The notes: generated by a model not told the origin, from the sequence alone. Positions 42,071-50,657 are shown, counted from the first letter of the stretch. The stretch is DNA of 64,000 nt from Gordonia sp. 'Campus' (GCF_022206305.1 NZ_JAKOIW010000001.1:391784-455783), one strand, 5' to 3'. A program made the numbers and translations.

Positions 42071-43570
42071 TCAGGGCGGGTCTGCGGCCGTGTCTGTCGG
42101 GGTCGGCGCAGGACGACTGCCGGACGCGGCGGTTCTGCGCCGTCGGACGTCGATGCGCATCCGATCGAGAACCTCGTCGGTGCGGTGTGCGTGATTGACC
42201 CGAGGGGTCGACGAGGGGTGCGAGCGGGGCGGGTGCCAGACCGCCCGGCCGGCATCGAAGCCCTCGGCGGCGATCGTCGTCGTCCATTGTTCGACGCCGC
42301 GGCCCACCGCGCGGTTGTGCGGTCCGCAGGCGGTCGCGAGGTTGTCAAGGTCGGTGGGACCGAGGTCGGCCACCCATTCGGCGACATGATGGATCTCGCA
42401 GTCGAACGATGCCCGCGTGCATCCGGGATGGGTGCATCCGCCGTCGCGCGCAACGGCGGCGAATCGTTGTGCGCGGGAGGCGAATCGTCTGGCCCTACCG
42501 AGGTGGAGGACCTCGCTGGTGTGATCGCGGAACACCGCGAGGTGGTGCTGCGCCTCGGCGGCCAGATCGACGGCGTCCTCGATGGGGAGCAGCGTCCCGG
42601 TTGCGGTGCGTGCGGGGTCGCCCGCCGCCTCGCGCAGCGCCGACTCGGTGATCGTCACGATGAGGTGGGGCGGCAGGCCGTGGTGTGAGCCGCCGAGTTC
42701 GCCGCGATCCAGCGTGAGTCGCAGGAGTGCGCTGAACGCGTCATGGTTGCGCTTTTCAGTCGAGCGGTTGTCGCGTTCGGCCGCTGCCGCCAGCGCGTCG
42801 GGGTCGGCGTCGGACGGGTCTCCGGTGGGTGAGCTGGGATCGTCGGGGTTGTTCATGCCGGGTGCGGCCCATACGGCGAGCACGACGTCGAGCATGGCGC
42901 GTGTGGTGGGGTCGAGGGTGGCGGTCAGCCTCGACATGAGTTGCGCGTCTTGTGGCCCGAGCTTCAGCCCGCGGTTGCGGGCACGGTCTTGATCGTCGGT
43001 GATCGTTCCGTCGGGATCGAGATGGGCCAGGATGCGGGCCCCGAGGTTGCGCAGGGACGCCGGGTCGTAGTCGCGCGCGTAGTGGGCAAGAGTCGCCTCG
43101 GCGGCTTCCTTCTCGGCCTCGTCGACGGACGCCGGGATCTTGCGCATCACGTCGACGATGACGTCGACGTTGCGGACCGAGATACCGCCGTCCGCAACGC
43201 CTTTGGCGGTCTCGACGTAGGTGGGCTCGAGAATCTGTCCCTGCATGTCGGGGAACTCGCCGATCGCCCACACGCGGTTGAGGAGTCGGGTCGCCTCGCC
43301 GCGCCGGTTGAGCACACTGCTGATGAAGTGGGAGACCGTTTGGCACCCCATCTTGCGGTATGCCGCACGCTCGTCGATGTCGACGATGTGCCCGGCGAAC
43401 AGCGAGAGCATGCGCCGTTCGGCCCGCTCGTGCTCAATCGCGACCTGCAGCAGTTCTGTCTCGGCGCAGTCCGTGGACGACGTCTCGGCGATCTCGTCCA
43501 GCAGCGCATGCAGGCGCTCATACTGGGTGAGCAAGAGTGGTTGTGGTGCAGATGGCTCGACGAAAGCCAT
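42071..43570 (-). CDS. DUF222 / HNH endonuclease-motif protein, SOS-boxed
   Basis: 499 residues; ATG follows GGGGGAAAA. DUF222 domain about 20-330 (DEIAETSSTDCAETELLQVAIEHERAERRML). The HNH part is VARDGGCTHPGC, then CEIHHVAEWVADLGPTDLDNLATACGPHNRAVG (two Cys pairs, H-H, N, H-N). The C-terminal tail is Arg-rich. A LexA-like box overlaps its promoter, so it is probably induced by DNA damage, as known for some M. tuberculosis 13E12 genes. It differs from the copy at 1408: a shorter linker and HH-x-A-E-W in place of DVDHVAEY. Its biological target is unknown. dcd follows after 21 bp. Confidence 0.9.
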   Translation of the reverse strand: MAFVEPSAPQPLLLTQYERLHALLDEIAETSSTDCAETELLQVAIEHERAERRMLSLFAGHIVDIDERAAYRKMGCQTVSHFISSVLNRRGEATRLLNRVWAIGEFPDMQGQILEPTYVETAKGVADGGISVRNVDVIVDVMRKIPASVDEAEKEAAEATLAHYARDYDPASLRNLGARILAHLDPDGTITDDQDRARNRGLKLGPQDAQLMSRLTATLDPTTRAMLDVVLAVWAAPGMNNPDDPSSPTGDPSDADPDALAAAAERDNRSTEKRNHDAFSALLRLTLDRGELGGSHHGLPPHLIVTITESALREAAGDPARTATGTLLPIEDAVDLAAEAQHHLAVFRDHTSEVLHLGRARRFASRAQRFAAVARDGGCTHPGCTRASFDCEIHHVAEWVADLGPTDLDNLATACGPHNRAVGRGVEQWTTTIAAEGFDAGRAVWHPPRSHPSSTPRVNHAHRTDEVLDRMRIDVRRRRTAASGSRPAPTPTDTAADPP

Positions 43571-43596
43571 GATTTTTCCCCCGTCATCATGGCTGA

Positions 43597-43640
43597 TCGA
43601 AACTGTGTTCGAGTGTAGCTTCGTTCTCTTGCGCGCGCAA
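43597..43640 (-). promoter_or_regulatory. Promoter with LexA (SOS) box for the HNH gene
   Basis: On the minus strand TTGCGC (43635-43640), a 17-bp spacer and TACACT (43612-43617) make a sigma-70-type promoter. TCGAAACTGTGTTCGA (plus strand 43597-43612) directly follows the -10 and matches the actinobacterial SOS consensus TCGAAC-N4-GTTCGA with one change. LexA bound there would cover the transcription start. Confidence 0.75.
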
Positions 43641-43706
43641 CCCCCGGTCGCGAATCATCGCGCGCCGCAATCGAACTCCGCGGTTGCCGCCCTCGCGACA
43701 GGGCGC

Positions 43707-43751
43707 AGGTGTCGCACTTCGTGTCGCCAGCCGACACGATCTGCGACATCT
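43707..43751. repeat. Degenerate copy of the intergenic palindrome
   Basis: AGGTGTCGCACTTCGTGTCG (43707-43726) and CGACACGATCTGCGACATCT (43732-43751) pair with three mismatches around a 5-base loop. The arms match those at 30821-30869 at most positions. It lies in the gap 43641-43818, which otherwise holds only the tRNA promoter region (TAGGCT at 43787). Confidence 0.75.
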
Positions 43752-43818
43752 ACATACACCGACAACCACGTCTCGGGGAGGTTTGCTAGGCTGTCGTTCG
43801 CGAGTCCAGCACTCGCAC

Positions 43819-43892
43819 GCCGATGTAGTTCAATGGCAGAACATCAGCTTCCCAAGCTGAATACGCGGGTTCGATTCCCGTCATCGGCTCCA
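43819..43892 (+). tRNA. tRNA-Gly (anticodon CCC)
   Basis: Acceptor GCCGATG pairs with CATCGGC (43882-43888); D arm GTTC/GAAC; anticodon arm TCAGC-TTCCCAA-GCTGA with CCC at the anticodon; T arm GCGGG-TTCGATT-CCCGT. The discriminator is T, and CCA (43890-43892) is encoded. It reads GGG codons. In M. tuberculosis a glycine tRNA (glyU) lies next to dcd in the same way. No attachment-site duplication of its 3' end was seen in the window. Confidence 0.96.
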
Positions 43893-43935
43893 CCATCACC
43901 GCGGTCGGCGAGGCTCTCCCCGATCCAACGATCGA

Positions 43936-45000
43936 CTAGCCGAATAGAGCCACAGCGGTGCCGGAGATCAACGGCACGCTGAGCAGGACCAAGACGACTG
44001 CGTTGATCCAGCGGTGGTCACGCAGAACCGCTAAGAACTCACGGACCTGGGCGTTGGGGACGAAGTAGCGCGCGGTGTGGGCGCCGGTCGAGAATCCGTC
44101 GATCCCAGCAGACCGCATGAGCATCGCTCCGCGGAAGGCGTGATAGCCGCTCGTCACCACCGCGACCTGTTCGGTCACCCCACGCTCGGCGAGCACACGC
44201 CCCGAGTACCTCAGGTTCTCCGCGGTGTCGGTGGACCGGTCCTCGAGTGCAACGGCATCACGATCGACACCCTTCGAGACGAGGTACTCGGCCATCGCCG
44301 CGGCCTCGGACAGCCGCTCGTCGTCACCTCTGCCTCCGGAGCAGATGATGAGCGGGTCCCGGCCGGAAGCCCGGGTCCGATCATAGATCTCGCGACCGCG
44401 GTCGAGTCGTGACGCCAACAATGGACCGACGCGCGACCCGTCGAGCAGACCAGCACCCAGGACGATGATCGCGCCGACCTTCGCCCGTCGCGCCCGCCAC
44501 CTGCTCCACCGGCCGTACAGCCACGACCAGAGGAGCAGCGAGGCGAATACGAAGCCCAGGTAGCCGGCCGGAATCCCCACCGCCAGGAGGAAGTTGAGCA
44601 GATCATTGCTCGTCGACACGTCGAACCATCCGACGACGATCCCGAGCAGGACAGCGAGCGCATAACCGGACAGGAGTGCACCCAGGAGCGTCGACAGGAG
44701 GTTCGCGGGGCGGCGCCCCTCTCGGCGCAGGAGCGTGACGCCGTTGGCGATCAATGACAACCCGAGAACGAGGATGGCAAGCAGCGCAACGAGTCCGAGG
44801 GCCAGAATGACCACCGCCACTGCGATGACGGAGCCGTCGTCGTCGACGCCCACTTCCGTGGTCGCGATCACCAGGGCGAGCATCAGGCCCGACAAGCCTG
44901 CGGTCAGCAGGATGCCGGGGCTGAGACGACGTGGGTCCTGCCATGCGAGCACCGCGCTCGCGATGAGCAGCGCTGCAGCAACTGTCAGTACGCCCATCAC
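43936..45000 (-). CDS. YdcF-like (DUF218) protein with several membrane helices
   Basis: 354 residues (GTG 45000 or ATG 44997). The N-terminal 170 residues hold about five hydrophobic segments, then a DUF218 domain: GAIIVLGAGLLDGSRVGPLLASRLDRGREIYD, IICSGGRGDDERLSEAAAMAEYLVSKGV, EDRSTDTAENLRYSGRVL, VAVVTSGYHAFRGAMLMRSAGI. The domain is followed by a final membrane helix. The E. coli relatives are linked to envelope or peptidoglycan intermediates, and the chemistry is unknown. It is longer than the paralogue at 24790. It starts right after the tRNA on the opposite strand. Confidence 0.9.
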   Translation of the reverse strand: MMGVLTVAAALLIASAVLAWQDPRRLSPGILLTAGLSGLMLALVIATTEVGVDDDGSVIAVAVVILALGLVALLAILVLGLSLIANGVTLLRREGRRPANLLSTLLGALLSGYALAVLLGIVVGWFDVSTSNDLLNFLLAVGIPAGYLGFVFASLLLWSWLYGRWSRWRARRAKVGAIIVLGAGLLDGSRVGPLLASRLDRGREIYDRTRASGRDPLIICSGGRGDDERLSEAAAMAEYLVSKGVDRDAVALEDRSTDTAENLRYSGRVLAERGVTEQVAVVTSGYHAFRGAMLMRSAGIDGFSTGAHTARYFVPNAQVREFLAVLRDHRWINAVVLVLLSVPLISGTAVALFG

Positions 45001-45215
45001 GAGCTCGATGGTGTCACACGCACTGGGCAGGTCGGGACATGAGGAACGGGCCCGGTCGTTCTACTCGACATCGGCGCCCACGACACGTTTCTCTCTGATC
45101 ATTCTCGGACGCGATCCACAACCGAGCGGCCGCGTGCAATCATCAGACGACCGGGCCGGCGCCACGAGTCGGTCCCCGTCATCCCAGGACATCCCCGTCA
45201 TCCGAGGACACCCAC

Positions 45216-46316
45216 ATGCATCTGCCCGCGGTGAGAATTCCGATTCTGGTGCTGAGCATCGGCCTGCTCCTGAGCTGGCTGATGCCTCCGCCGGCACAGG
45301 CAGCGTCCAACCGGGTGGATGCCACGCCGACTGGGCTGACCCTCGATGGACGCCAGTGGTGGCCATCGGGGTTCGACGCGTACCAGCTCGCCACCGACTG
45401 GTCGGTGAACGCCGGGTGCGGGGCGATGGTGGATCTGGACGACTACTTCGCTGCCCTACCCCCGCATTCGCTCACCCGCTTCAATCTGTTCGCTCGACTG
45501 GCGGTGAACAAGTACACGCAGCAACTGGATTTCAGACCGATGGACGCCGTCTTCGACGCCGCGGAGCGGCACGGTCAGATGGTCCTGCCGGTCCTGGCCG
45601 CGGCCGACGGCGCCTGCGAGAGTGAAGTTTTCAAGGAACGCGACTGGTACCGATCGGGCTGGCGAACGGCCGCCGGAGCGGGCGGACTCACGTTCGAGGA
45701 ATGGGTGCGGACGGCAGTGGGACGCTGGAAGGCCAGCCCCGCACTGGCGGGATGGGAATTGGTGGGTGAACCCGAGCCGTCCGTCTGTGGCGATCAGACG
45801 TGTTCCTGGCAGCAGCGGTCGTGCCCGGTCGACGCCGCGCGCGTACTGCGGTCGTTCTTCGGCAGTGCAGGTGCCTTGGTCACCCGACTGCGCGGCGGGG
45901 CGGTGATCTGGTCCGGCTTCACCGGCGGTGGCCAGTGCGGCACCGCCGGGCCCGACTACCAGTACGTCGCTCGCTCCCCGTATGTGGATGTGCTGGACTA
46001 TCACGACTACGGTGCGGATGGTGTCGCGCTCCCCGGGGATCAATGGAACGGACTGGCCGAACGTCTACGACAGGCGCGCGCAGTCGGAAAACCGCTCGCG
46101 GTGAACGAGATCGGCCAGTTGGCCGGCTCATGCGGTTCGATCACCGGGCGCGTCGACGACTTCCGGACCAAGGTCGCCGGTCAGCGGGCGGCCGGTACGG
46201 CAACCGCACTGTTCTGGGCCTTCGTCCCGGACCCGCGGCCCAGCCTGTGCACCTACGACATCGGTCCCGACGACCCCGTGCACGACCTGGTCACCGAACT
46301 GACCACCCTCGACTGA
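45216..46316 (+). CDS. Secreted glycoside hydrolase (cellulase/mannanase-like, GH5 type)
   Basis: 366 residues; ATG follows GAGGA in a short direct repeat (CCCGTCATCC twice at 45174-45205). Signal peptide VRIPILVLSIGLLLSWLMPPPAQAA. The mature part is a TIM-barrel with LDGRQWWPSGFDAYQL at the start. The candidate acid/base E185 sits in WELVGEPEP and the nucleophile E298 in AVNEIGQLAG, near barrel strands 4 and 7. In most GH5 enzymes the acid/base is in NEP; here it is GEP, so activity is not certain. Cysteines C70, C205 and others suggest an oxidised, exported protein. Substrate unknown. Confidence 0.8.
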   Translation: MHLPAVRIPILVLSIGLLLSWLMPPPAQAASNRVDATPTGLTLDGRQWWPSGFDAYQLATDWSVNAGCGAMVDLDDYFAALPPHSLTRFNLFARLAVNKYTQQLDFRPMDAVFDAAERHGQMVLPVLAAADGACESEVFKERDWYRSGWRTAAGAGGLTFEEWVRTAVGRWKASPALAGWELVGEPEPSVCGDQTCSWQQRSCPVDAARVLRSFFGSAGALVTRLRGGAVIWSGFTGGGQCGTAGPDYQYVARSPYVDVLDYHDYGADGVALPGDQWNGLAERLRQARAVGKPLAVNEIGQLAGSCGSITGRVDDFRTKVAGQRAAGTATALFWAFVPDPRPSLCTYDIGPDDPVHDLVTELTTLD

Positions 46317-46384
46317 GGTTCAGCGCCCAGATCACAACACCCAGACCACAGTGCAAACGCCCGGCCGAGAGGCCGCCCGGCCGT

Positions 46385-46390
46385 TAGACT
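46385..46390 (+). promoter_or_regulatory. -10 box of the amino acid permease gene
   Basis: TAGACT followed by six bases and the ATG at 46397, the same layout as other leaderless genes here. Confidence 0.5.
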
Positions 46391-46396
46391 CTGCCG

Positions 46397-47905
46397 ATGT
46401 CCAGTCCTCTGGGGATCACCCCCGACGAGTCTCTGCGCAAGGGACTTCAGAGTCGTCACATCAGCATGCTGGCGCTCGGCGGTGCCATCGGCACAGGCTT
46501 GTTCGTCGCCTCGGGCGCCACCATCTCCGACGCGGGTCCGGGTGGAGCCATCCTGGCGTATCTGCTGATGGGCTGCATGGTCTTCTTCCTCATGCAGAGC
46601 CTCGGCGAGATGTCGGCCCACATCCCGTGCAGCAACCCGTTCGAGGAGTACGGCAAACGCTTCGTGAGCAAGTCCTTCGGTTTCGCAGCGGGGTGGAACT
46701 ACTGGCTCAACTGGTCGGTCACCCTGGCCGCCGAGTTGGTGGCCGCCGGGTTGATCATGAGGTACTGGGCTCCCGACGTGCCGTCGTGGATCTGGTCGGT
46801 CGTGTTCCTGGCGGGTCTGCTGGCCTTGAACCTGTTCGCGGTCAAGGCGTTCGGCGAGGCCGAGTTCTGGTTCGCGGCGATCAAGGTCATCGCGGTGGTC
46901 GTCTTTCTCATCGTCGGCGTGCTGCTGATTCTCGGTGTCGTCGGCGACGGCCCGTCGCCGGGGTTCAGCAACTGGACGATCGACGACGCTCCGTTCGTGG
47001 ACTTCCCGCTCGGAATGCTGTCGGTCTTTCTCATCGCCGGTTTCGCCTTCCAGGGCACCGAGATGATCGCGGTCGCCGCAGGCGAGGCAGTCGAACCGAA
47101 GACGGCCATTCCGCGCGCCGTGCGCACCGTCTTCGTGCGCATCCTGCTGTTCTACATCGGCACCCTGACCGTCATCGCATTCCTGATCCCGTACACCAAC
47201 CCCAATCTGCTGAATGCGTCCGAGGAGAACATCGCGATCGCCCCGTTCACCCTCGTGTTCTCCGACGCGGGGATCGCGGTGGCGGCATCGATCATGAACG
47301 CCGTGATCCTGATAGCGATCCTGTCGGCGGGCAACGCAAGCCTGTTCGCGGCAACCCGCGCGTTGTACGGCCTGTCGGTCCAGGGCAACGCGCCACGTGT
47401 GTTCACCTGGGTCACGCGATCAGGGGTGCCGCTCCTCGCCGTGGCCGCGACGACGGCCATCGGTGCCCTCTGCTTCCTGGCGAGTCGGGTGGGTGACGGT
47501 CGCGCCTACGTCTGGCTCGTCACCGCCTCATCGGTGGCCGGGTTCATCACATGGATGGGTATCGCCTGGGCTCACTATCGGTTCCGTCGGGCGTGGCAGG
47601 CGCAGGGTCTGGACCTCGGCATACTCCCCTACAAGGCCTGGCTCTATCCGGCCGGCCCGATCATCGCGCTGCTCATGTGCGTTGCGGTCATCGCCGGGCA
47701 GAATCTCCCGGCGATCCGCGACGGCTCCGCTGGAAATCTCGAACTGTGGCTCACCGCCTATGGCGCTCTGTTCGTGTTCCTCGCTCTGTGGTGGGGCCAC
47801 AAGCTGATCACGCGCAGCCCGACCGTGAACCTACTCGACGCCGATCTGTCACCCACGTCGGCCGCGTCGGCGCACCGCGACCCGGATCCGGACCTCGTCG
47901 GCTGA
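46397..47905 (+). CDS. Amino acid permease (APC superfamily, LysP/GabP-like)
   Basis: 502 residues with 12 hydrophobic segments. The N-terminus LQSRHISMLALGGAIGTGLFVASGATI is the substrate-binding unwound helix 1 of APC transporters (G-x-G-I-G-T-G-L-F). Other family marks are FAFQGTEMIAVAAGEA, NPxxxIPxAVR (EPKTAIPRAVRTVFVRI) and ALYGLSVQGNAPRVF. It imports a cationic or neutral amino acid with a proton; specificity is not readable. It has its own leaderless promoter and no obvious partner genes. Confidence 0.92.
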   Translation: MSSPLGITPDESLRKGLQSRHISMLALGGAIGTGLFVASGATISDAGPGGAILAYLLMGCMVFFLMQSLGEMSAHIPCSNPFEEYGKRFVSKSFGFAAGWNYWLNWSVTLAAELVAAGLIMRYWAPDVPSWIWSVVFLAGLLALNLFAVKAFGEAEFWFAAIKVIAVVVFLIVGVLLILGVVGDGPSPGFSNWTIDDAPFVDFPLGMLSVFLIAGFAFQGTEMIAVAAGEAVEPKTAIPRAVRTVFVRILLFYIGTLTVIAFLIPYTNPNLLNASEENIAIAPFTLVFSDAGIAVAASIMNAVILIAILSAGNASLFAATRALYGLSVQGNAPRVFTWVTRSGVPLLAVAATTAIGALCFLASRVGDGRAYVWLVTASSVAGFITWMGIAWAHYRFRRAWQAQGLDLGILPYKAWLYPAGPIIALLMCVAVIAGQNLPAIRDGSAGNLELWLTAYGALFVFLALWWGHKLITRSPTVNLLDADLSPTSAASAHRDPDPDLVG

Positions 47906-48011
47906 GGCGTCACCGAGGCGCTCGTCACGCACCAGCCCGCCCGGGAATGCCCCAGCACCTCCCCTCGTTGCCCGAGAGGTCCAAGACTTCGTCAGACATA
48001 GAGGTGCAGTA

Positions 48012-48671
48012 GTGAAGATCGGGATCATCGGTGCTGGATTCATCGGCGGGACGCTCACGCGTCGACTCACCGCCCTGGGACATGAGGTGCGCGTTGCCAA
48101 TTCGCGCGACCCCGAGACGCTTGCCGAGCTGGCTGCCGAGACCGGCGCCACGGCGGTGTGGGCAGCCGACGCCGCGGAGGACGCCGACCTCGTGATCGTC
48201 AGCATTCCGCAGAAGAACACGCCCGACCTGGCCCCGGGCATCCTCGACGCCCGCAAGCCGGGCGCCCCGGTCATCGAGACCAACAACTATTACCCCCAGC
48301 AGCGGGACGGCAAGATCGAGGCGATCGAGAGCGGCACACCCGAGAGCGTCTGGGTCTCCGACCTGCTCGGCGTACCGGTCTACAAGGTGTTCAACGGCAT
48401 CTACTGGAAGCACCTGCTGAACAAGGGCGTCCCGGCCGGCACCGACGGCCGGATCGCGCTCCCGATCGCCGGCGACGACGCCGACGGCAAGAAGATCGTG
48501 TCCGCTCTCGTCGACGAACTCGGCTTCGATCCGGTCGACGCGGGCCCGCTCGCCGAGTCGTGGCGCCAGCAGCCGGGAACCCCGGTGTACGGCAAGGACT
48601 TCGGGGTCGACGACACGATCAAGGCACTCGCCGAGGCGACGCCGGAACGCACCGCGGAGTGGAGCGCCTGA
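48012..48671 (+). CDS. NADP oxidoreductase, coenzyme F420-dependent type
   Basis: 219 residues from GTG 48012 (GAGGTG upstream). The N-terminus KIGIIGAGFIGGTLTRRLTALGHEVRVANSRDPETL is a dinucleotide fold with the NADP-selecting SR after strand 2, as in F420:NADP oxidoreductase relatives. Then come DLVIVSIPQKNTPDL and VIETNNYYPQQRDGKIEAIE. The second half has the short helical domain of the family. F420 use is common in Mycobacteriales, but this subgroup may only use NADP. Substrate unknown. It is convergent with the LysR-like gene. Confidence 0.85.
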   Translation: MKIGIIGAGFIGGTLTRRLTALGHEVRVANSRDPETLAELAAETGATAVWAADAAEDADLVIVSIPQKNTPDLAPGILDARKPGAPVIETNNYYPQQRDGKIEAIESGTPESVWVSDLLGVPVYKVFNGIYWKHLLNKGVPAGTDGRIALPIAGDDADGKKIVSALVDELGFDPVDAGPLAESWRQQPGTPVYGKDFGVDDTIKALAEATPERTAEWSA

Positions 48672-48705
48672 ACCGCCTCCCACAGCGCACCACGAGCGCG
48701 CCGGG

Positions 48706-49467
48706 TCACCGCCGTTTCGGACGGCCGGTGGTCCGGCGCGAGCTCTTGCCCGGGATCTTCCCGGCGGCCTCACGGGCCGCCCGCTTCGCGGCGGCCTTCT
48801 CCTTCGCCGAGCGCTTGGGCGCCGGGTCGGCCCGACCCCGCGACGAGGTCGCCTTGCGTCCGCGCACGATGCCGATGAACTCGTCCGCGAGTTCCGTTGT
48901 CGGAGATGGCCACAGGAGGCCCACCGTGCTCGTCGGCGCGTCGGTGACCGGGCGGTAGACGAGGTCCTTGCGGTGGTGGAGCCGCGCCAACGACTGCGGC
49001 ACCAGCAGCAGACCCGTTCCCGCGGCGACGAGTTCGATTGCGTCGCCGGTGGTCTCGGGGCGGTGGTCGACGGCGGCGCCGGGACGCCCGGTCACCGCCA
49101 GCGGCTCGTCGGACGGCCACAGGAACTGCTCGTCGACGAGGTCCGCCATCGTCAGTTCGTCACCCGCGGTCAGGACGTGATCTCTGGGGACCACGACGAC
49201 GGTCGTCTCGTCGTAGAGGTCGATCGTGTGCACCGCACCGGCATCACCGTGGTTCAGCGCGTCGGGCAGGCGGGTGATGGCCATCTCGATCCGACCTCCG
49301 CCGACCGCATCGGCACATGCCGCCACATCGAGCGCGACGAGGTCCAGGCGCACACCGGGTTGCCGCTCGGCCCAGATGCGCACCCACTTGCTCGGCGTCA
49401 CCCCGGGGACGTAACCGAGCCGGAAGGCCTGGGCATCGTCGATGGTGGTCGCGCCGGGTGTGGTCAC
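48706..49467 (-). CDS. LysR-type substrate-binding domain protein without HTH, basic tail
   Basis: 253 residues from GTG 49467 (TTG 49473 is possible but would sit directly against the -10). From residue 10 it reads FRLGYVPGVTPSKWVRIWAERQPGVRLDLVALDVAACADAVGGGRIEMAITRLP, the start of a LysR periplasmic-like effector domain; DALELVAAGTGLLLVPQSLARL is its second lobe. The whole N-terminal winged HTH and linker helix of a LysR protein are missing. The last 50 residues are Lys/Arg/Ala-rich (KRSAKEKAAAKRAAREAAGKIPG), a possible non-specific nucleic-acid tail. It is divergent from the DUF5997 gene with a 32-bp gap. The pair is conserved in actinobacteria as I recall. Confidence 0.85.
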   Translation of the reverse strand: MTTPGATTIDDAQAFRLGYVPGVTPSKWVRIWAERQPGVRLDLVALDVAACADAVGGGRIEMAITRLPDALNHGDAGAVHTIDLYDETTVVVVPRDHVLTAGDELTMADLVDEQFLWPSDEPLAVTGRPGAAVDHRPETTGDAIELVAAGTGLLLVPQSLARLHHRKDLVYRPVTDAPTSTVGLLWPSPTTELADEFIGIVRGRKATSSRGRADPAPKRSAKEKAAAKRAAREAAGKIPGKSSRRTTGRPKRR

Positions 49468-49473
49468 GACCAA

Positions 49474-49493
49474 AGGCTACCGCCCGATATCCT
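49474..49493. promoter_or_regulatory. Mirror-image leaderless promoters of the LysR-like / DUF5997 pair
   Basis: Minus strand TAGCCT (49474-49479) is six bases before GTG 49467; plus strand TATCCT (49488-49493) is six bases before ATG 49500. The two -10 boxes are eight bases apart and back to back, so the two polymerases would exclude each other. Confidence 0.6.
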
Positions 49494-49499
49494 TGGCAA

Positions 49500-49904
49500 A
49501 TGAGCTCGCAGTCGATGAAGCCGGCCACCGCCGCCAAGAAGCTGGACGTGTACCTCCCGGCCACACCTGCCGAGTTCCGGGACGGCCCCATCACCCGGTC
49601 TGAGCTCGCCGCCCTGCAGGCCGATCCACCCGAATGGCTCCGCACACTGCGGGCCGACGGACCGCACCCGAAGAACCTGGTGGCCGCGAGACTCGGCATC
49701 TCCAATTCGGGCCTCGTCCGCGGCGGCATCACCGAGGCTCTGACAACCGCGCAGATCGACGAACTGCTGGCCGAGATGCCCGACTGGCTGGCCGCCGAAC
49801 GCGCCACCCAGATCGAGGTCCGTCGAGAAGAGCGCCGCGTCAAATCCCTGCACGCGGACAAGCTCCGCGACCGCGAGGCGGCCGCCGCCGAGCCCGAAGC
49901 CTGA
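49500..49904 (+). CDS. DUF5997 family protein with HTH-like core
   Basis: 134 residues from ATG 49500 (MSSQSMKPATAAKKLDVYLPATPAEFRDG); longer frames overlap the divergent gene. All helical by eye. The middle segment KNLVAARLGISNSGLVRGGITEAL has the spacing of a helix-turn-helix (A-x-x-L-G-I-S-x-S-x-L-x-R). The C-terminal part is a charged helix (ERATQIEVRREERRVKSLHADKLRDREA). DUF5997 is an actinobacterial family of unknown function. The neighbouring LysR effector domain lacks a DNA-binding part, so this protein could supply it; that is inference only. Confidence 0.8.
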   Translation: MSSQSMKPATAAKKLDVYLPATPAEFRDGPITRSELAALQADPPEWLRTLRADGPHPKNLVAARLGISNSGLVRGGITEALTTAQIDELLAEMPDWLAAERATQIEVRREERRVKSLHADKLRDREAAAAEPEA

Positions 49905-49983
49905 CCGACACTTCGCAACAGCCGGGCGACGAACACCTGGCCAGAGGTTTCGCTGCAAGCCAACCCATACGGTCTGCATGTCA

Positions 49984-50577
49984 TCAGGGCTCGGCCCGCA
50001 ACCCCGCCAGATGGTCCCGGAGTACGCGTTGAGCCCGTGCCGGCGACTCGGTGTCGGCGATGAGCAAATGCATCGCCAGACCGTCGACGAGGGCGTGCAG
50101 CGCGATCGCGTCGGCGTCGAGGTCTCGACCTGCTCCGAGGAATACGTGCTCGTCGAGGACGGTCAGCACCGTCACGCACAGTGAGCGCAGTCCTTCGTGT
50201 GCCTCGCGGGCGGCTGCGGCCAGGCCGGGGTGCGCCACCGACTCGGTCACCATCGCGAGATTGACGTGCATCTCCACGCGCCGGTCGTCGTCGAGCGGTA
50301 GGACCTCCGACAACGCGGCCTCGGCCCAGCGCAGTGGGCTGCGGATCCGGTCGTGGCGTCGTAGTCGAACGGCGACGCGCTCGTAGATCAGCCGCATCGA
50401 GAACTCGAGCAACTCTTCCTTGTCTGCGAACACATGCCGGAGCGAACCCACCGAGATCCCCGCCTCGGCCGCGACCTCGCGGACCGACACCCCGGAAGCC
50501 CCTTCGCGCAACACGATCCGCCACAGGGCCTCGGCTATCTCGGCGCGCCGCTCGTCCCTGTCGATCAACTTGGGCAT
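49984..50577 (-). CDS. TetR/AcrR transcriptional regulator
   Basis: About 197 residues from ATG 50577 (MPKLIDRDERRAEIAEALWRIVLREGASGVSVREVAAEAGISVGSLRHVFADKEEL). The start six codons earlier is less likely. The recognition helix is VGSLRHVF. The C-terminal domain resembles the BetI-type group (MHVNLAMVTESVAHPGLAAAAREAHEGL). It is divergent from the DUF418 gene, and a semi-palindromic site lies in the 80-bp gap, so it likely represses that gene and itself. Ligand unknown. Confidence 0.93.
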   Translation of the reverse strand: MPKLIDRDERRAEIAEALWRIVLREGASGVSVREVAAEAGISVGSLRHVFADKEELLEFSMRLIYERVAVRLRRHDRIRSPLRWAEAALSEVLPLDDDRRVEMHVNLAMVTESVAHPGLAAAAREAHEGLRSLCVTVLTVLDEHVFLGAGRDLDADAIALHALVDGLAMHLLIADTESPARAQRVLRDHLAGLRAEP

Positions 50578-50586
50578 TGACCCATG

Positions 50587-50604
50587 GTAGTACACCCGTG
50601 CTAC
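50587..50604. promoter_or_regulatory. Probable operator of the TetR at 49984
   Basis: GTAGTACACCCGTGCTAC has the arms GTAG-N-AC and GT-N-CTAC. A further half-site, GTAGCAC, lies at 50621-50627. It sits in the gap between the TetR and the DUF418 gene. Confidence 0.55.
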
Positions 50605-50657
50605 GTTGACTCCCGTTTTGGTAGCACGAATGTGTCAGCAAAGAACGGAGGTCTCCG

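Noticed and set aside
43819..43892. Integration site of a mobile element at tRNA-Gly
   Set aside because: No repeat of the tRNA 3' end and no integrase or phage gene is seen in the window.
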